The notes under the pieces were generated by a model that made no database searches, was not told where the DNA came from, and saw only the letters and a program-made list of their open reading frames with translations. From assembly GCA_028686735.1 (NCBI GenBank), contig JAQUBO010000019.1, positions 1-33,873 of the forward strand: a DNA stretch of 33,873 bases. Reading direction: 5' to 3'. Each line of letters starts with the position of its first letter. Position 1 is the first letter of the stretch. Source of the stretch: Bacteroidales bacterium (GTDB lineage: Bacteria; Bacteroidota; Bacteroidia; Bacteroidales; ML635J-15). Shown one piece after another: positions 16,489-25,400 of this stretch. A program made the position numbers and the translations under genes.

Positions 16489-18159
16489 ATGAAAAAAGAC
16501 ATTGATATTGCAAGACAAGCAAAAATGTTACATATTAAAGACATCGCTTCCAAACTAGGAATTGACAAAAACAATATTGAGATGTATGGAAAATATAAGG
16601 CAAAATTACCATTATCTCTTATTGATTATGAAAAAATCCGTAAAAACAGATTAATTCTTGTTACAGCGATAACTCCAACCCCTGCGGGAGAAGGAAAAAC
16701 TACTACTTCAATTGGTCTTGCACAAGCAATGAATAAATTAGGACACAATACAACTGTAGTCTTAAGAGAACCCTCGTTAGGTCCTGTTTTTGGCATAAAA
16801 GGAGGTGCAGCTGGTGGTGGATACTCTCAGGTAATACCCATGGAAGATATAAACCTTCATTTCACAGGAGATTTTGCAGCTATTGAAAAATCACACAACT
16901 TACTTTCGGCTCTTATTGATAATAATTTACAAAGTAAAAATCGCAACTTAAATCTTGATCCTCGCACAATTAAGTGGAAACGTGTGATGGATATGAACGA
17001 GCGTGCCTTACGTAATATAGTAATTGGTTTAGGAGGAAAAACTCAAGGTGTTCCTCGTGAAACAGGGTTTAATATTACAGCCGCCTCAGAGATAATGGCA
17101 ATATTGTGCCTTGCTAAAAACATCGAAGACTTAAAAGAAAAACTAGGAAATATCTTTATCGGCTATACGTATGAGAAGAAACCAATATACGCTAAAGATC
17201 TTAAAGCGAATGGTGCAATGGCTGTATTACTAAAAGATGCCATTAAGCCAAACCTTGTACAAACACTTGAAAACACACCCGCTATAATTCATGGAGGTCC
17301 TTTTGCAAACATTGCTCAAGGAACAAACTCTTTAATTGCAACAAAAATGGGCTTATCGTTAAGCGATTTTGTTGTAACAGAAGCTGGATTTGCTTCCGAA
17401 CTTGGTGCAGAGAAGTTTTTTAATATAAAAGCACAATATGGAAACTTAACGCCTAATGCAGCAGTTTTAGTTGCCACAATTAGAGCCTTAAAATACCATG
17501 GCGGAGCATCGCTTAAAGAATTGGAGAAAAATAATCCAGATGCCGTGCAAAAAGGATTATCAAACCTCGATAAACACATAGAAAATTTAGAAATTTTTAA
17601 TATAAAACCAATTGTGGCTATAAATAAATTTAGCTCAGATACAGATGAGGAAATTGCTGTAGTTACAAAACATCTCGACAAAATTGGAATAAACTACGCA
17701 CTAGTCGATTCGTGGGCAAAAGGAAGCGAAGGAGCAATTGATTTAGCACAAATTGTTGTTGAGACAGCAAATTCTTGTACAGGCTGTTTTACTCCATTGT
17801 ATGACTTTAATTGGAGTATTGAAAAGAAAATTGAAAAAGTAGCAAAAAAACTATATGGAGCAAAAGCTGTTGAGTACTCCTTAAAAGCACGAAAAGATCT
17901 ACAAACAATTACAAATCTTGGTCTTGACAAACTTCCAGTTTGTATTGCAAAAACACAAAAATCATTGTCTGACAAACCAAGCTTAATAAATAGACCTACT
18001 GGGTTTATTGTTAATATTCGGGAAATTGAAATTGCTGCTGGGGCTGGTTTTGTTATCCCAATTGCTGGGGATATAATGAGAATGCCAGGATTACCCGAAG
18101 TTCCTTCGGCAGAGTTTATAGATATTGATAATGAAGGAAACATTACTGGATTATCTTAA
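16489..18159 (+). CDS. fhs: Formate-tetrahydrofolate ligase
   Basis: 556 residues from the ATG at 16489. An in-frame ATG at 16459 would add ten residues that do not resemble the family, whose members begin with an MKxDIxIAR-type segment. The enzyme makes 10-formyl-THF from formate, THF and ATP in the cytoplasm. Motifs: the P-loop PTPAGEGKTTTS with Lys70, FGIKGGAAGGGYSQV, HFTGDFAAI, HGGPFANIAQGTNS, EAGFASELGAEKF and, near the C-terminus, AGAGFVIPIAGDIMRMPGLP. Length and motifs are complete. It is monocistronic: 190 nt follow rodA, and a terminator lies 145 nt downstream. It supplies the formyl donor used by PurH and connects to the MTD1-like dehydrogenase. Confidence 0.97.
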   Translation: MKKDIDIARQAKMLHIKDIASKLGIDKNNIEMYGKYKAKLPLSLIDYEKIRKNRLILVTAITPTPAGEGKTTTSIGLAQAMNKLGHNTTVVLREPSLGPVFGIKGGAAGGGYSQVIPMEDINLHFTGDFAAIEKSHNLLSALIDNNLQSKNRNLNLDPRTIKWKRVMDMNERALRNIVIGLGGKTQGVPRETGFNITAASEIMAILCLAKNIEDLKEKLGNIFIGYTYEKKPIYAKDLKANGAMAVLLKDAIKPNLVQTLENTPAIIHGGPFANIAQGTNSLIATKMGLSLSDFVVTEAGFASELGAEKFFNIKAQYGNLTPNAAVLVATIRALKYHGGASLKELEKNNPDAVQKGLSNLDKHIENLEIFNIKPIVAINKFSSDTDEEIAVVTKHLDKIGINYALVDSWAKGSEGAIDLAQIVVETANSCTGCFTPLYDFNWSIEKKIEKVAKKLYGAKAVEYSLKARKDLQTITNLGLDKLPVCIAKTQKSLSDKPSLINRPTGFIVNIREIEIAAGAGFVIPIAGDIMRMPGLPEVPSAEFIDIDNEGNITGLS

Positions 18160-18303
18160 TCCGTATTAGACATCCTCAATTTTAATTGTGTAACTCATGA
18201 CCGCAAACAAACTATAATCGTTTAACCCTCCTCTACTCCAGTTAATAGATTATTGCAATTCACTTAATAAAGAGGGATAAATAGCAAAAATTATTATTAC
18301 TAT

Positions 18304-18336
18304 AAAAAAACCTCTCCTTTTTAGGAGAGGTTTTTT
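18304..18336. terminator. Bidirectional rho-independent terminator between fhs and gdhA
   Basis: A perfect 8-bp stem, CCTCTCCT (18311-18318) and AGGAGAGG (18323-18330), with a 4-nt loop, flanked by seven A on the left and six T on the right. The A and T tracts make it work on both strands, as expected between the convergent fhs and gdhA genes. Confidence 0.9.
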
Positions 18337-18449
18337 ATTTTTATAATTAAGTATTTGCAAGGTTCTAATTCTGTACAGCTAAAGCTTCAATTATGCAAAC
18401 ATTTAGCATTACTCTTGCAAGGACTAGTTTACTAATTACATGTAATTTT

Positions 18450-19784
18450 TTAAATTACACCTTGCTCTACCATTGCAGTTGCGACTTTAAGGAACCCAGC
18501 AATATTAGCACCTTTTACATAATTTATATAACCAGTTTCGTCTTTTCCGTATTTTACACATGCATCGTGAATATCACACATGATTTTGTGTAGTTTTTCG
18601 TCAACCTCTTCGGCAGCCCAAGAAAGTTTCATTGTATTTTGAGTCATCTCTAGTCCTGAAGTTGCAACACCACCGGCATTAACAGCTTTACCAGGTCCGA
18701 AGAATATTTTATTCTCAATAATTGTTTCAACAGCTTCTGGCGTACAACCCATATTTGAAACTTCGGCAACCAACAAAACATTGTTTGCAACTAATTGCTT
18801 AGCGTCATCACCATTAAGTTCATTTTGAGTAGCACATGGTAAAGCGATATCACATTTTGTATTCCAAGGTTTTTTACCTTTATGAAATTCAGCACCAAAC
18901 TTTTGAGCATAAGGTTCAACAACATCATTGTTAGTTGCTCTTAATTCTAACATATAATCAATTTTCTCACCTGATATTCCGTTTTTATCATAAATATAAC
19001 CATCAGGACCTGAAATTGTTATAACTTTACCTCCTAGTTCAGTTACTTTTAAGGCAGCACCCCAGGCAACATTACCAAAACCAGAAATCGCTACTGTTTT
19101 TCCTTTAAAAGAATCTCCTTTTGTAGCTAACATTTCTTTCACAAAATAGATTGCCCCAAAACCTGTAGCTTCTGGTCTAATTAAGCTACCACCCCAGGTT
19201 CTACCTTTTCCAGTAAAAACTCCAGTATGTTCTTGAGCTAATTTTTTATATGTCCCGAACATATAACCAATTTCTTTGCCACTAACACCAATATCACCGG
19301 CAGGAACGTCAGTTTCTGGTCCAACTATACGCCATAATTCTAACATAAACGATTGGCAAAAACGCATTATTTCTCTATCAGATCTACCTCTTGTATTAAA
19401 ATCAGATCCACCTTTTCCACCACCCATAGGTAATGTAGTAAGAGCGTTTTTAAATATTTGCTCAAAACCTAAAAATTTTAAAATTGAAAGGTTTACACTT
19501 GGATGAAATCTAATTCCACCTTTATAAGGACCAATCGCACCGTTAAATTGCACACGATACCCAATATTAACATGAACTTTACCCTGATCATCTGTCCAAG
19601 GCACTTTAAATGTAAGAATTCTGTCTGGCTCAACTATTCTCTCGATAATACCATTTGCCTCGAACTGTGGATTCTCGTTATAAACGTCTTCAATAGTTTC
19701 AATAACTTCTTTAACCGCCTGAAGATATTCAACTTCACCTGGATGTTTTTTTTCCAGATCATTCATGATTTTTTCTACATTCAT
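18450..19784 (-). CDS. gdhA: Glutamate dehydrogenase, hexameric, probably NADP-specific
   Basis: 444 residues, the size of the small hexameric glutamate dehydrogenases. It interconverts 2-oxoglutarate plus ammonium and glutamate. Key residues line up with the clostridial enzyme one position lower: Lys88 (GPYKGGIRF), Lys112, catalytic Lys124 (PMGGGKGGSDF) and Asp164 (PAGDIGVSGKE). The Rossmann domain starts near VAISGFGNVAWGAA. Sequence style (PMGGGKGGSDFNTRGRSD) is that of the assimilatory NADP enzymes, though coenzyme choice is an inference. It is divergent from the Crp-family regulator with a 192-bp control region between them, and convergent with fhs. Confidence 0.96.
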   Translation of the reverse strand: MNVEKIMNDLEKKHPGEVEYLQAVKEVIETIEDVYNENPQFEANGIIERIVEPDRILTFKVPWTDDQGKVHVNIGYRVQFNGAIGPYKGGIRFHPSVNLSILKFLGFEQIFKNALTTLPMGGGKGGSDFNTRGRSDREIMRFCQSFMLELWRIVGPETDVPAGDIGVSGKEIGYMFGTYKKLAQEHTGVFTGKGRTWGGSLIRPEATGFGAIYFVKEMLATKGDSFKGKTVAISGFGNVAWGAALKVTELGGKVITISGPDGYIYDKNGISGEKIDYMLELRATNNDVVEPYAQKFGAEFHKGKKPWNTKCDIALPCATQNELNGDDAKQLVANNVLLVAEVSNMGCTPEAVETIIENKIFFGPGKAVNAGGVATSGLEMTQNTMKLSWAAEEVDEKLHKIMCDIHDACVKYGKDETGYINYVKGANIAGFLKVATAMVEQGVI

Positions 19785-19846
19785 AATACTTTATTTTAAT
19801 TAATAATTTTACCTATAAGGCTTTATTTAACTATAAATTCACAGTG

Positions 19847-19854
19847 TAAAGTTA
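19847..19854 (-). promoter_or_regulatory. Possible -7 element of gdhA
   Basis: On the minus strand TAACTTTA is one mismatch from TAnnTTTG and lies 62 bp upstream of the gdhA ATG. No TTTG at -33; the corresponding stretch reads TTTACG. Weak support. Confidence 0.25.
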
Positions 19855-19908
19855 TTATTATTTTATTTAAAAAACGTAAAACTAATAAATAAAATTTAAT
19901 ATTATTTC

Positions 19909-19922
19909 TTGATATTTATCAA
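19909..19922. promoter_or_regulatory. FNR-type operator, perfect TTGAT-N4-ATCAA palindrome
   Basis: TTGATATTTATCAA matches the FNR consensus TTGAT-N4-ATCAA at all ten defined bases and is itself a 6-2-6 perfect inverted repeat. It lies 5 bp upstream of the -33 box of the Crp/Fnr-family gene at 19977 and 124 bp upstream of the divergent gdhA start. The centre is about 48 bp from the predicted start of the regulator transcript. A site for the adjacent regulator is the natural reading, but binding is inferred. Confidence 0.6.
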
Positions 19923-19927
19923 TCATA

Positions 19928-19958
19928 TTTGTGTGCAAACTGTTTTTTCTTAATTTTG
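19928..19958 (+). promoter_or_regulatory. Promoter of the Crp/Fnr-family regulator gene
   Basis: TTTG (19928-19931), 19 bp, then TAATTTTG (19951-19958): an exact match to the Bacteroidota consensus. The predicted start near 19964 gives a leader of about 13 nt. Confidence 0.65.
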
Positions 19959-19976
19959 CTAGTCTAAACTTTTGCA

Positions 19977-21095
19977 ATGCATACAGAAAAAAGTGATATT
20001 GACAGGGTATTAAAAAGCCTAGACGAAAGGAAAAAAGAACTCGCATGCTTATACAGGATAGACGAAGAATTAAAAGACTTTGAGGCTGACTTATATAAAG
20101 TTTTATCTGAATTAACAAATATTATTCCTGACGGCTGGAGATTTGCAGAAATATGCAAAGTTAAAATCAAAGTTAATGATATTGAAGCAAGTACGGATGG
20201 GTATAAAAAAACTGAATTAAAATTGGCATCTGATTTATTAATAAATCAAGAACCAGTTGGTGAAATAATTCTATGTTATGCAAAACCAGTTAGAGCCGAA
20301 AAGGGCATCTTTCTTAGTGAGGAAAACCGACTATTTCAGACTATTGTTAGCAAATTAAATCAATATCTATCTTACAGAAAACTTAAAAGCATATATTCAG
20401 AAAATGTTAAAAATAAGTTTAAACTAAATAATACGGAATCTGATTTTATTGATTACCTCTCAAGCTTACATTTAACAAAACAAGAGATTGCATTAATTAC
20501 CAAAGTACAGATAGATTTTAAAAAAGGTGAAACAATTTGTAAACAAGGTTCTTTCGCATCTTTTATAATGATACTTAAAGATGGTTTAGTAAAAGCTACT
20601 ATAGAAAACTCGCACTATAAAAGCCATGTCTTTAAAATTACTACGCCATTCAATATAATAGGACTATCAAGCATGTATAACGACAACTATTATCATTTTA
20701 GTTGTCAGGCACTAGAGCCTTCAAAACTATACCTTATTGAGTATGGAAATTTTATTAAAATTATTCAGGCAAATCCAAAGTTTTCTATTGAAATAATGAA
20801 AATGTACTCAAATTCTCTACAAGATGTTTATGATAAATTAGGAAGCATTGCAAATAAACAGGCTTTAGGTAAAGTTTGTGACTCGCTAATATATTTGTCC
20901 GAAAAAGTGTTTCATTCACACACTATTCAATCGAGTATTACACGTAAAGACCTTGCCGAACTCTCAGGATTAGCAACTGAAAATTTAGTTAGAATACTAT
21001 CCGAACTTAAAAAAGACAATATAATATCTATCAACAATAAATTGATTGAAATCTTAAATATTGAAATGTTAAAAATGCTAGGAAATTTAGGATAA
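19977..21095 (+). CDS. Crp/Fnr-family transcription regulator with N-terminal GAF-like domain
   Basis: 372 residues, about 150 longer than a standard Crp/Fnr protein. Residues 10-135 form a GAF-like domain related to those in Bacteroidota histidine kinases, recognised by IIPDGWRFAEI followed by a GEIILCYA strand. A cyclic-nucleotide-binding-type beta roll spans about 170-265, the dimer helix about 266-290, and a winged helix about 295-372. The CRP cAMP contacts are absent: the Glu of the GEL motif and the following Arg-Ser align with non-matching residues around NIIGLSS and YYHFS. No FNR-type cysteine cluster is seen. The recognition helix ATENLVRIL keeps Glu335 and Arg339, equivalent to FNR Glu209 and Arg213. 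Divergent from gdhA, with an FNR-like box upstream. Confidence 0.85.
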   Translation: MHTEKSDIDRVLKSLDERKKELACLYRIDEELKDFEADLYKVLSELTNIIPDGWRFAEICKVKIKVNDIEASTDGYKKTELKLASDLLINQEPVGEIILCYAKPVRAEKGIFLSEENRLFQTIVSKLNQYLSYRKLKSIYSENVKNKFKLNNTESDFIDYLSSLHLTKQEIALITKVQIDFKKGETICKQGSFASFIMILKDGLVKATIENSHYKSHVFKITTPFNIIGLSSMYNDNYYHFSCQALEPSKLYLIEYGNFIKIIQANPKFSIEIMKMYSNSLQDVYDKLGSIANKQALGKVCDSLIYLSEKVFHSHTIQSSITRKDLAELSGLATENLVRILSELKKDNIISINNKLIEILNIEMLKMLGNLG

Positions 21096-21413
21096 ACAAG
21101 TATGACTTTGAACCTCAATTAAGTTTAATCTTTTTGTACTTTTTAGACAATAGGATTTAGCAGATAATTAAAACTCTTAATCAGTTATAAATAAAAACCT
21201 TATCAATAGCGAATTATTAATAAGTAGCACTAAAGTTTGTAATATCAGCTTGCATATCTATAACTCAACATACAGAGCAGATCTGGTAATACCAAAATCA
21301 GATTGTAAAGCCCCAAAAATCAAACAGAAATAGATATTTTTACATTTTTGTTATTTACTTATATGATAGGATAAAAAAAAATTGTATATTTGATTAAATT
21401 TAAGCTATGAAAG
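21096..21413. other. Intergenic region, 318 bp, no gene seen
   Basis: AT-rich, with no open frame of note and no tRNA-like or terminator-like structure that I can support. The only recognisable signal is the -7 box at 21385-21392 serving the lipoprotein gene. Confidence 0.6.
21385..21392 (+). promoter_or_regulatory. -7 element upstream of the lipoprotein gene
   Basis: TATATTTG matches TAnnTTTG exactly, 21 bp before the ATG at 21414. The nearest TTTG upstream is 34 bp away, outside the usual spacing. Confidence 0.4.
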
Positions 21414-22220
21414 ATGAAAAGTATATATAAATTTTTGGCAATCTTCATTATAATTGGAGCATGTACCCCACAAACATATTATCAATTAGTCGAAACACAA
21501 TCAAAAGATTTAGTGCAACAATCTGAGTTTGTAAGTTTTGAAAATGATGACTTACAAATATCTTACAATTTTTGGAATGATAAAGGTAATGGCAGTTTTA
21601 TTGTTTTTAATAAAACAGACAAAGATATTTTTTTAGATCTAAAACGTTCTCATCTAATTATAAATGATTTTGCTAGTACTTATTTTCAAAATAGAGTTTA
21701 TGAAACTCCCCGAATACCAATCTTTAGCTCGGCAAGTAATGAAGAAATAAAAGAATTAAAAAAAATTAAATTTCCTGGTATTACTCCTAAAACACCTACT
21801 AATCACTCAGCAGATATAGTTAAATATAATGAAGAACGAATAATTTGTATCCCCCCAAAATGTTCTCAATTTATTTTTGGCTTTCATTTACAAACAGAGC
21901 TTTATCGTAGCTGTAATTTAATACGTTTCCCTAAAACTAAAGAGATAAGTTTAGAGGAGTTTTCGTATGAAGATAGTCCTTTAAAATTTAGAAACAGAAT
22001 AACCTATTCTTTTTCAGAAAATATGACAAACTTTAATAGTATAGAAAATGAATTTAGAGCTGTAAAAATCACAAATTATCCTGAAAATAGTTTTGTAAGT
22101 AGTGAGTACATGAACTTTTGCAATGATAGTAGTGCCCTTAAAGTTAAAACATATAATTTTAGTAACAATACATCTTACTTCTTTAAGTATAAATTAGATC
22201 CAGGATCAATAAAAAACTAA
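21414..22220 (+). CDS. Lipoprotein of unknown function
   Basis: 268 residues. The N-terminus is a lipoprotein signal peptide with lipobox IIGAC, modified Cys at 17. An ATG seven bases upstream in another frame runs into a stop at once, so 21414 is the start. The mature protein begins TPQTYYQLVET and contains a segment like YNFWNDKGNGSFIVFNKTDKDIFLDL, split here as YNFWNDKGNGSF and NKTDKDIFLDL. I recall this pattern from uncharacterised Bacteroidales lipoproteins. It is predicted beta-rich and probably outer-membrane-anchored. It has its own -7 element and is followed by 185 bp before the receiver/PPDK_N gene. No function can be assigned. Confidence 0.8.
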   Translation: MKSIYKFLAIFIIIGACTPQTYYQLVETQSKDLVQQSEFVSFENDDLQISYNFWNDKGNGSFIVFNKTDKDIFLDLKRSHLIINDFASTYFQNRVYETPRIPIFSSASNEEIKELKKIKFPGITPKTPTNHSADIVKYNEERIICIPPKCSQFIFGFHLQTELYRSCNLIRFPKTKEISLEEFSYEDSPLKFRNRITYSFSENMTNFNSIENEFRAVKITNYPENSFVSSEYMNFCNDSSALKVKTYNFSNNTSYFFKYKLDPGSIKN

Positions 22221-22380
22221 GTTTATTTGCTACCAATTTGACATAGAAAGGCTTTATTGATTATAACTCATAGTAGTATGCTAAATAAACGAAACAATAC
22301 CTAATGTAAACAATATCAAACAATCTACAAACAAAATGCTTGGTTTTAAGATTACAATAAAACAAATGAAAAATCAATTA

Positions 22381-22388
22381 TAATTTTG
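22381..22388 (+). promoter_or_regulatory. -7 element upstream of the receiver/PPDK_N gene
   Basis: TAATTTTG matches TAnnTTTG, 17 bp before the ATG at 22406. No correctly spaced -33 TTTG. Confidence 0.4.
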
Positions 22389-22405
22389 ACATAAAAACCC
22401 AATAA

Positions 22406-25400
22406 ATGCAAGACACAAATATATCTAATATTGAAAAAAAACCTACAAATAAGGAAGAGGCTTTAGAATTTTCGGAGCTCGATTTTCAAGACACTGAGTT
22501 CGATCAATTAATGAGCAAACGCATTCTTAAAATTTTGCTGATTTGCAATAATTATGACAATTTTATGCTGGAAGAAGATGGACGCATCGACGAGCAAATT
22601 TTTAATGAATATATGACTCAAGGACTTAGGTATCCACCAATGTTTATAAGAGTGGATACTCCCGAAAAAGCATTTGAGAAACTCAGAAATAAAGACATTG
22701 ATTTGGTAATAACAATGTTAAATATCCCTAACGAAAATGCTTTTGAGTTATCAAAAAAAATTAAAAATAAATATAAAAGAATACCAATAGTTGTTTTAAC
22801 GCCATTCTCCAGAGAAATTACAAAAAAAATTGAAAAGGAAGATCTTAGTGCTATTGATTATGTGTTTTGCTGGTTAGGGAATCCTGATATTATGCTTGCA
22901 ATTATTAAACTTATAGAAGACAAAATGAATGCCCCTCACGATATTATCGAAAAGGGTGTGCAAGCAGTAATTTTAGTTGAAGACAGCATCAGATATTATT
23001 CGAGTATGTTACCAATACTGTATAAAATATTTTTTATACAGTCGCAAAGAGCATCTATAGAAGGTGCAAACAACCACCAACAAAATCTACGAATGCGTGG
23101 ACGTCCTAAAATACTACTTGCAACAAACTACAATGATGCAATGGATTTATTTGAAAAATACCAAGAAAATATTTTAGGAGTGTTTAGTGATGTTAGATAT
23201 AAAATTGATAATGCGATTGATAAGCAAGCAGGATTGAAGTTATGCAAAAAGATACGTTCGATGGATCAAAATATCCCGTTGCTATTATTGTCGTCTGAAA
23301 GCCATAACAAAGCACTTGCACAAAAAATTGGAGTAGATTTTATTGGAAAGTACACAAAAAACTTTTCGATAGAACTAAGAAACTTTATTGTTAAAAATCT
23401 ACACCTTGGAAGCTTTCATTTTTATTGCCCAGCTAAAGGTAAGGTTGTTTGCACGGCAACCAGTTTAAAATCTTTTCAAGAATTAATACTAAAAATATCT
23501 CCCGAAAGTCTTGAGTACCATGTAAGTAAAAATCATATTACAAAATGGCTTAATTCGCGATCTTTATTTTTATTAGCTCGTAACTTTAAGCATCTCACTC
23601 CCAAGCATTTTGAAAACATTGAAGATATACGAAACTTTATTTATCAAGCCATTTCTAATTACAGACATAACAGTGGCAGAGGCGTTATTACAAAATTTGA
23701 GCAAAACACTTTTGATTCATATTCAATATTCTCAAGAATTGGAGATGGATATATCGGGGGCAAAGCTCGTGGACTTGCTTTTACTGATTTATTAATTAAA
23801 AAGTATAAACTTCGCAAAAAGTATGACAATGTTATAATAAGGATACCGCGAACTGCGATATTATGTACCGATATTTTTGACGAATTTATGGAGTCAAATA
23901 ATTTATACGATGTGGGAATATCAAACTTAAGTGATGATGAGATTTTACAGCATTTTATAAAAGCAAAATTACCAAATAGAATATTTACAAGTCTATACTC
24001 ATTTATTTCATATACCGACAATCCAATTGCAATAAGGTCTTCAAGCCGACTAGAAGACTCTCATTACCAGCCGTTTGCTGGCGTTTACTCAACATATATG
24101 ATTCCAAATATTGTTACTGAAAAACATCAAACTTTAAACCTATTAACCGAAGCAATAAAAAGTGTTTATGCATCTGTTTTTTATAAAAACTCAAAAGCAT
24201 ATATGGCATCTACTGCAAATGTTATTGATGAAGAGAAAATGGGCGTTGTATTACAAGATGTTTGCGGAACAACATACAATGATAGGTTTTACCCAAGTTT
24301 CTCTGGTGTAGCAAGGTCAATAAATTTTTACCCCATCGAACCCGAAAAATCTGAAGATGGAATTGTTAATATTGCTCTCGGGTTAGGAAAACATATTGTT
24401 GATGGAGGTAAATCACTGCGCTTTTCTCCAAAATTCCCAGCAAATTCTTTGCAATTATCAAGTCCCGACCTTACCCTCCGAGATACACAGAAATTCTTCT
24501 TTGCACTAAGTCTCAATCCCAAAAAATTTATTCCATCGATAAACGAAGATGTTAATATAATTAAACTTGAAGTAGATGATGCCCACAAAGACAATGCTCT
24601 AAGATATATCGGCTCTACTTATGACATGCATAGCCACATGATTAAAGATAGTGTTATGTACGAAGGAAAAAAACTCGTAACTTTTGCTAATATTTTAAAA
24701 CATAATTTTTTCCCTCTTGGAGAAATCCTTGTCGATTTTATGGAGATTGGAAAACTGGAAATGAATAATCATATAGAAGTGGAGTTTGCTGTAAACCTCC
24801 CTCCTAAAGGAAGTAAAGATAAAATAGAATTCTCACTATTGCAAATACGTCCAATTATTGAAACCGATCAAGATATCAGCATAGACTTAGATAATATTGA
24901 TATAAATAATACTATTTTATACTCAGAATCTGCTTTAGGAAATGGCGTTTATTCAAATATTAAAGACATTATTTATGTTAAAACCAAAAACTTTAACTTT
25001 CAAAACAACTTAAAAACAGTTGATTTAATTGATAAAATAAATAAAGAATTTATTAAAGATGATAAAAACTATGTTCTGGTTGGCCCTGGAAGGTGGGGAT
25101 CTTCAGATCAATCCCTGGGAATACCAGTAAAATGGGCTAATATTTCAGAAGCAAGAATAATAGTAGAATCAGGATTGACAAATTATAGGATAGACCCTAG
25201 CCAGGGAACTCACTTCTTTCATAATTTAACATCATTTAAAGTAGGATATTTTACCATTAATCCTTTTCTTGATGATGGTCTTTTTGATGAAAAATATCTC
25301 GATAATATGGAATGTGTGTACGAGGATGATATTATTAGACATGTCAAATTTGATAATGAATTAAAGATCGAAATAAATGGTAAAACGAGCAAAGGCGTGG

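Noticed and set aside
18437-18448. Palindrome ATTACATGTAAT just past the gdhA stop
   Set aside because: It is a short AT-rich palindrome without a T tract in the gdhA direction; the strong bidirectional terminator at 18304-18336 already serves this gap.
19977-21095. Calling the Crp-family protein FNR itself
   Set aside because: No N-terminal cysteine cluster for the oxygen-sensing 4Fe-4S centre is present, and the N-terminus is GAF-like.
22221-22290. Inverted repeat GTTTATTT...AAATAAAC after the lipoprotein gene
   Set aside because: The arms are pure AT-biased sequence 54 nt apart with no T tract; chance is a sufficient explanation.
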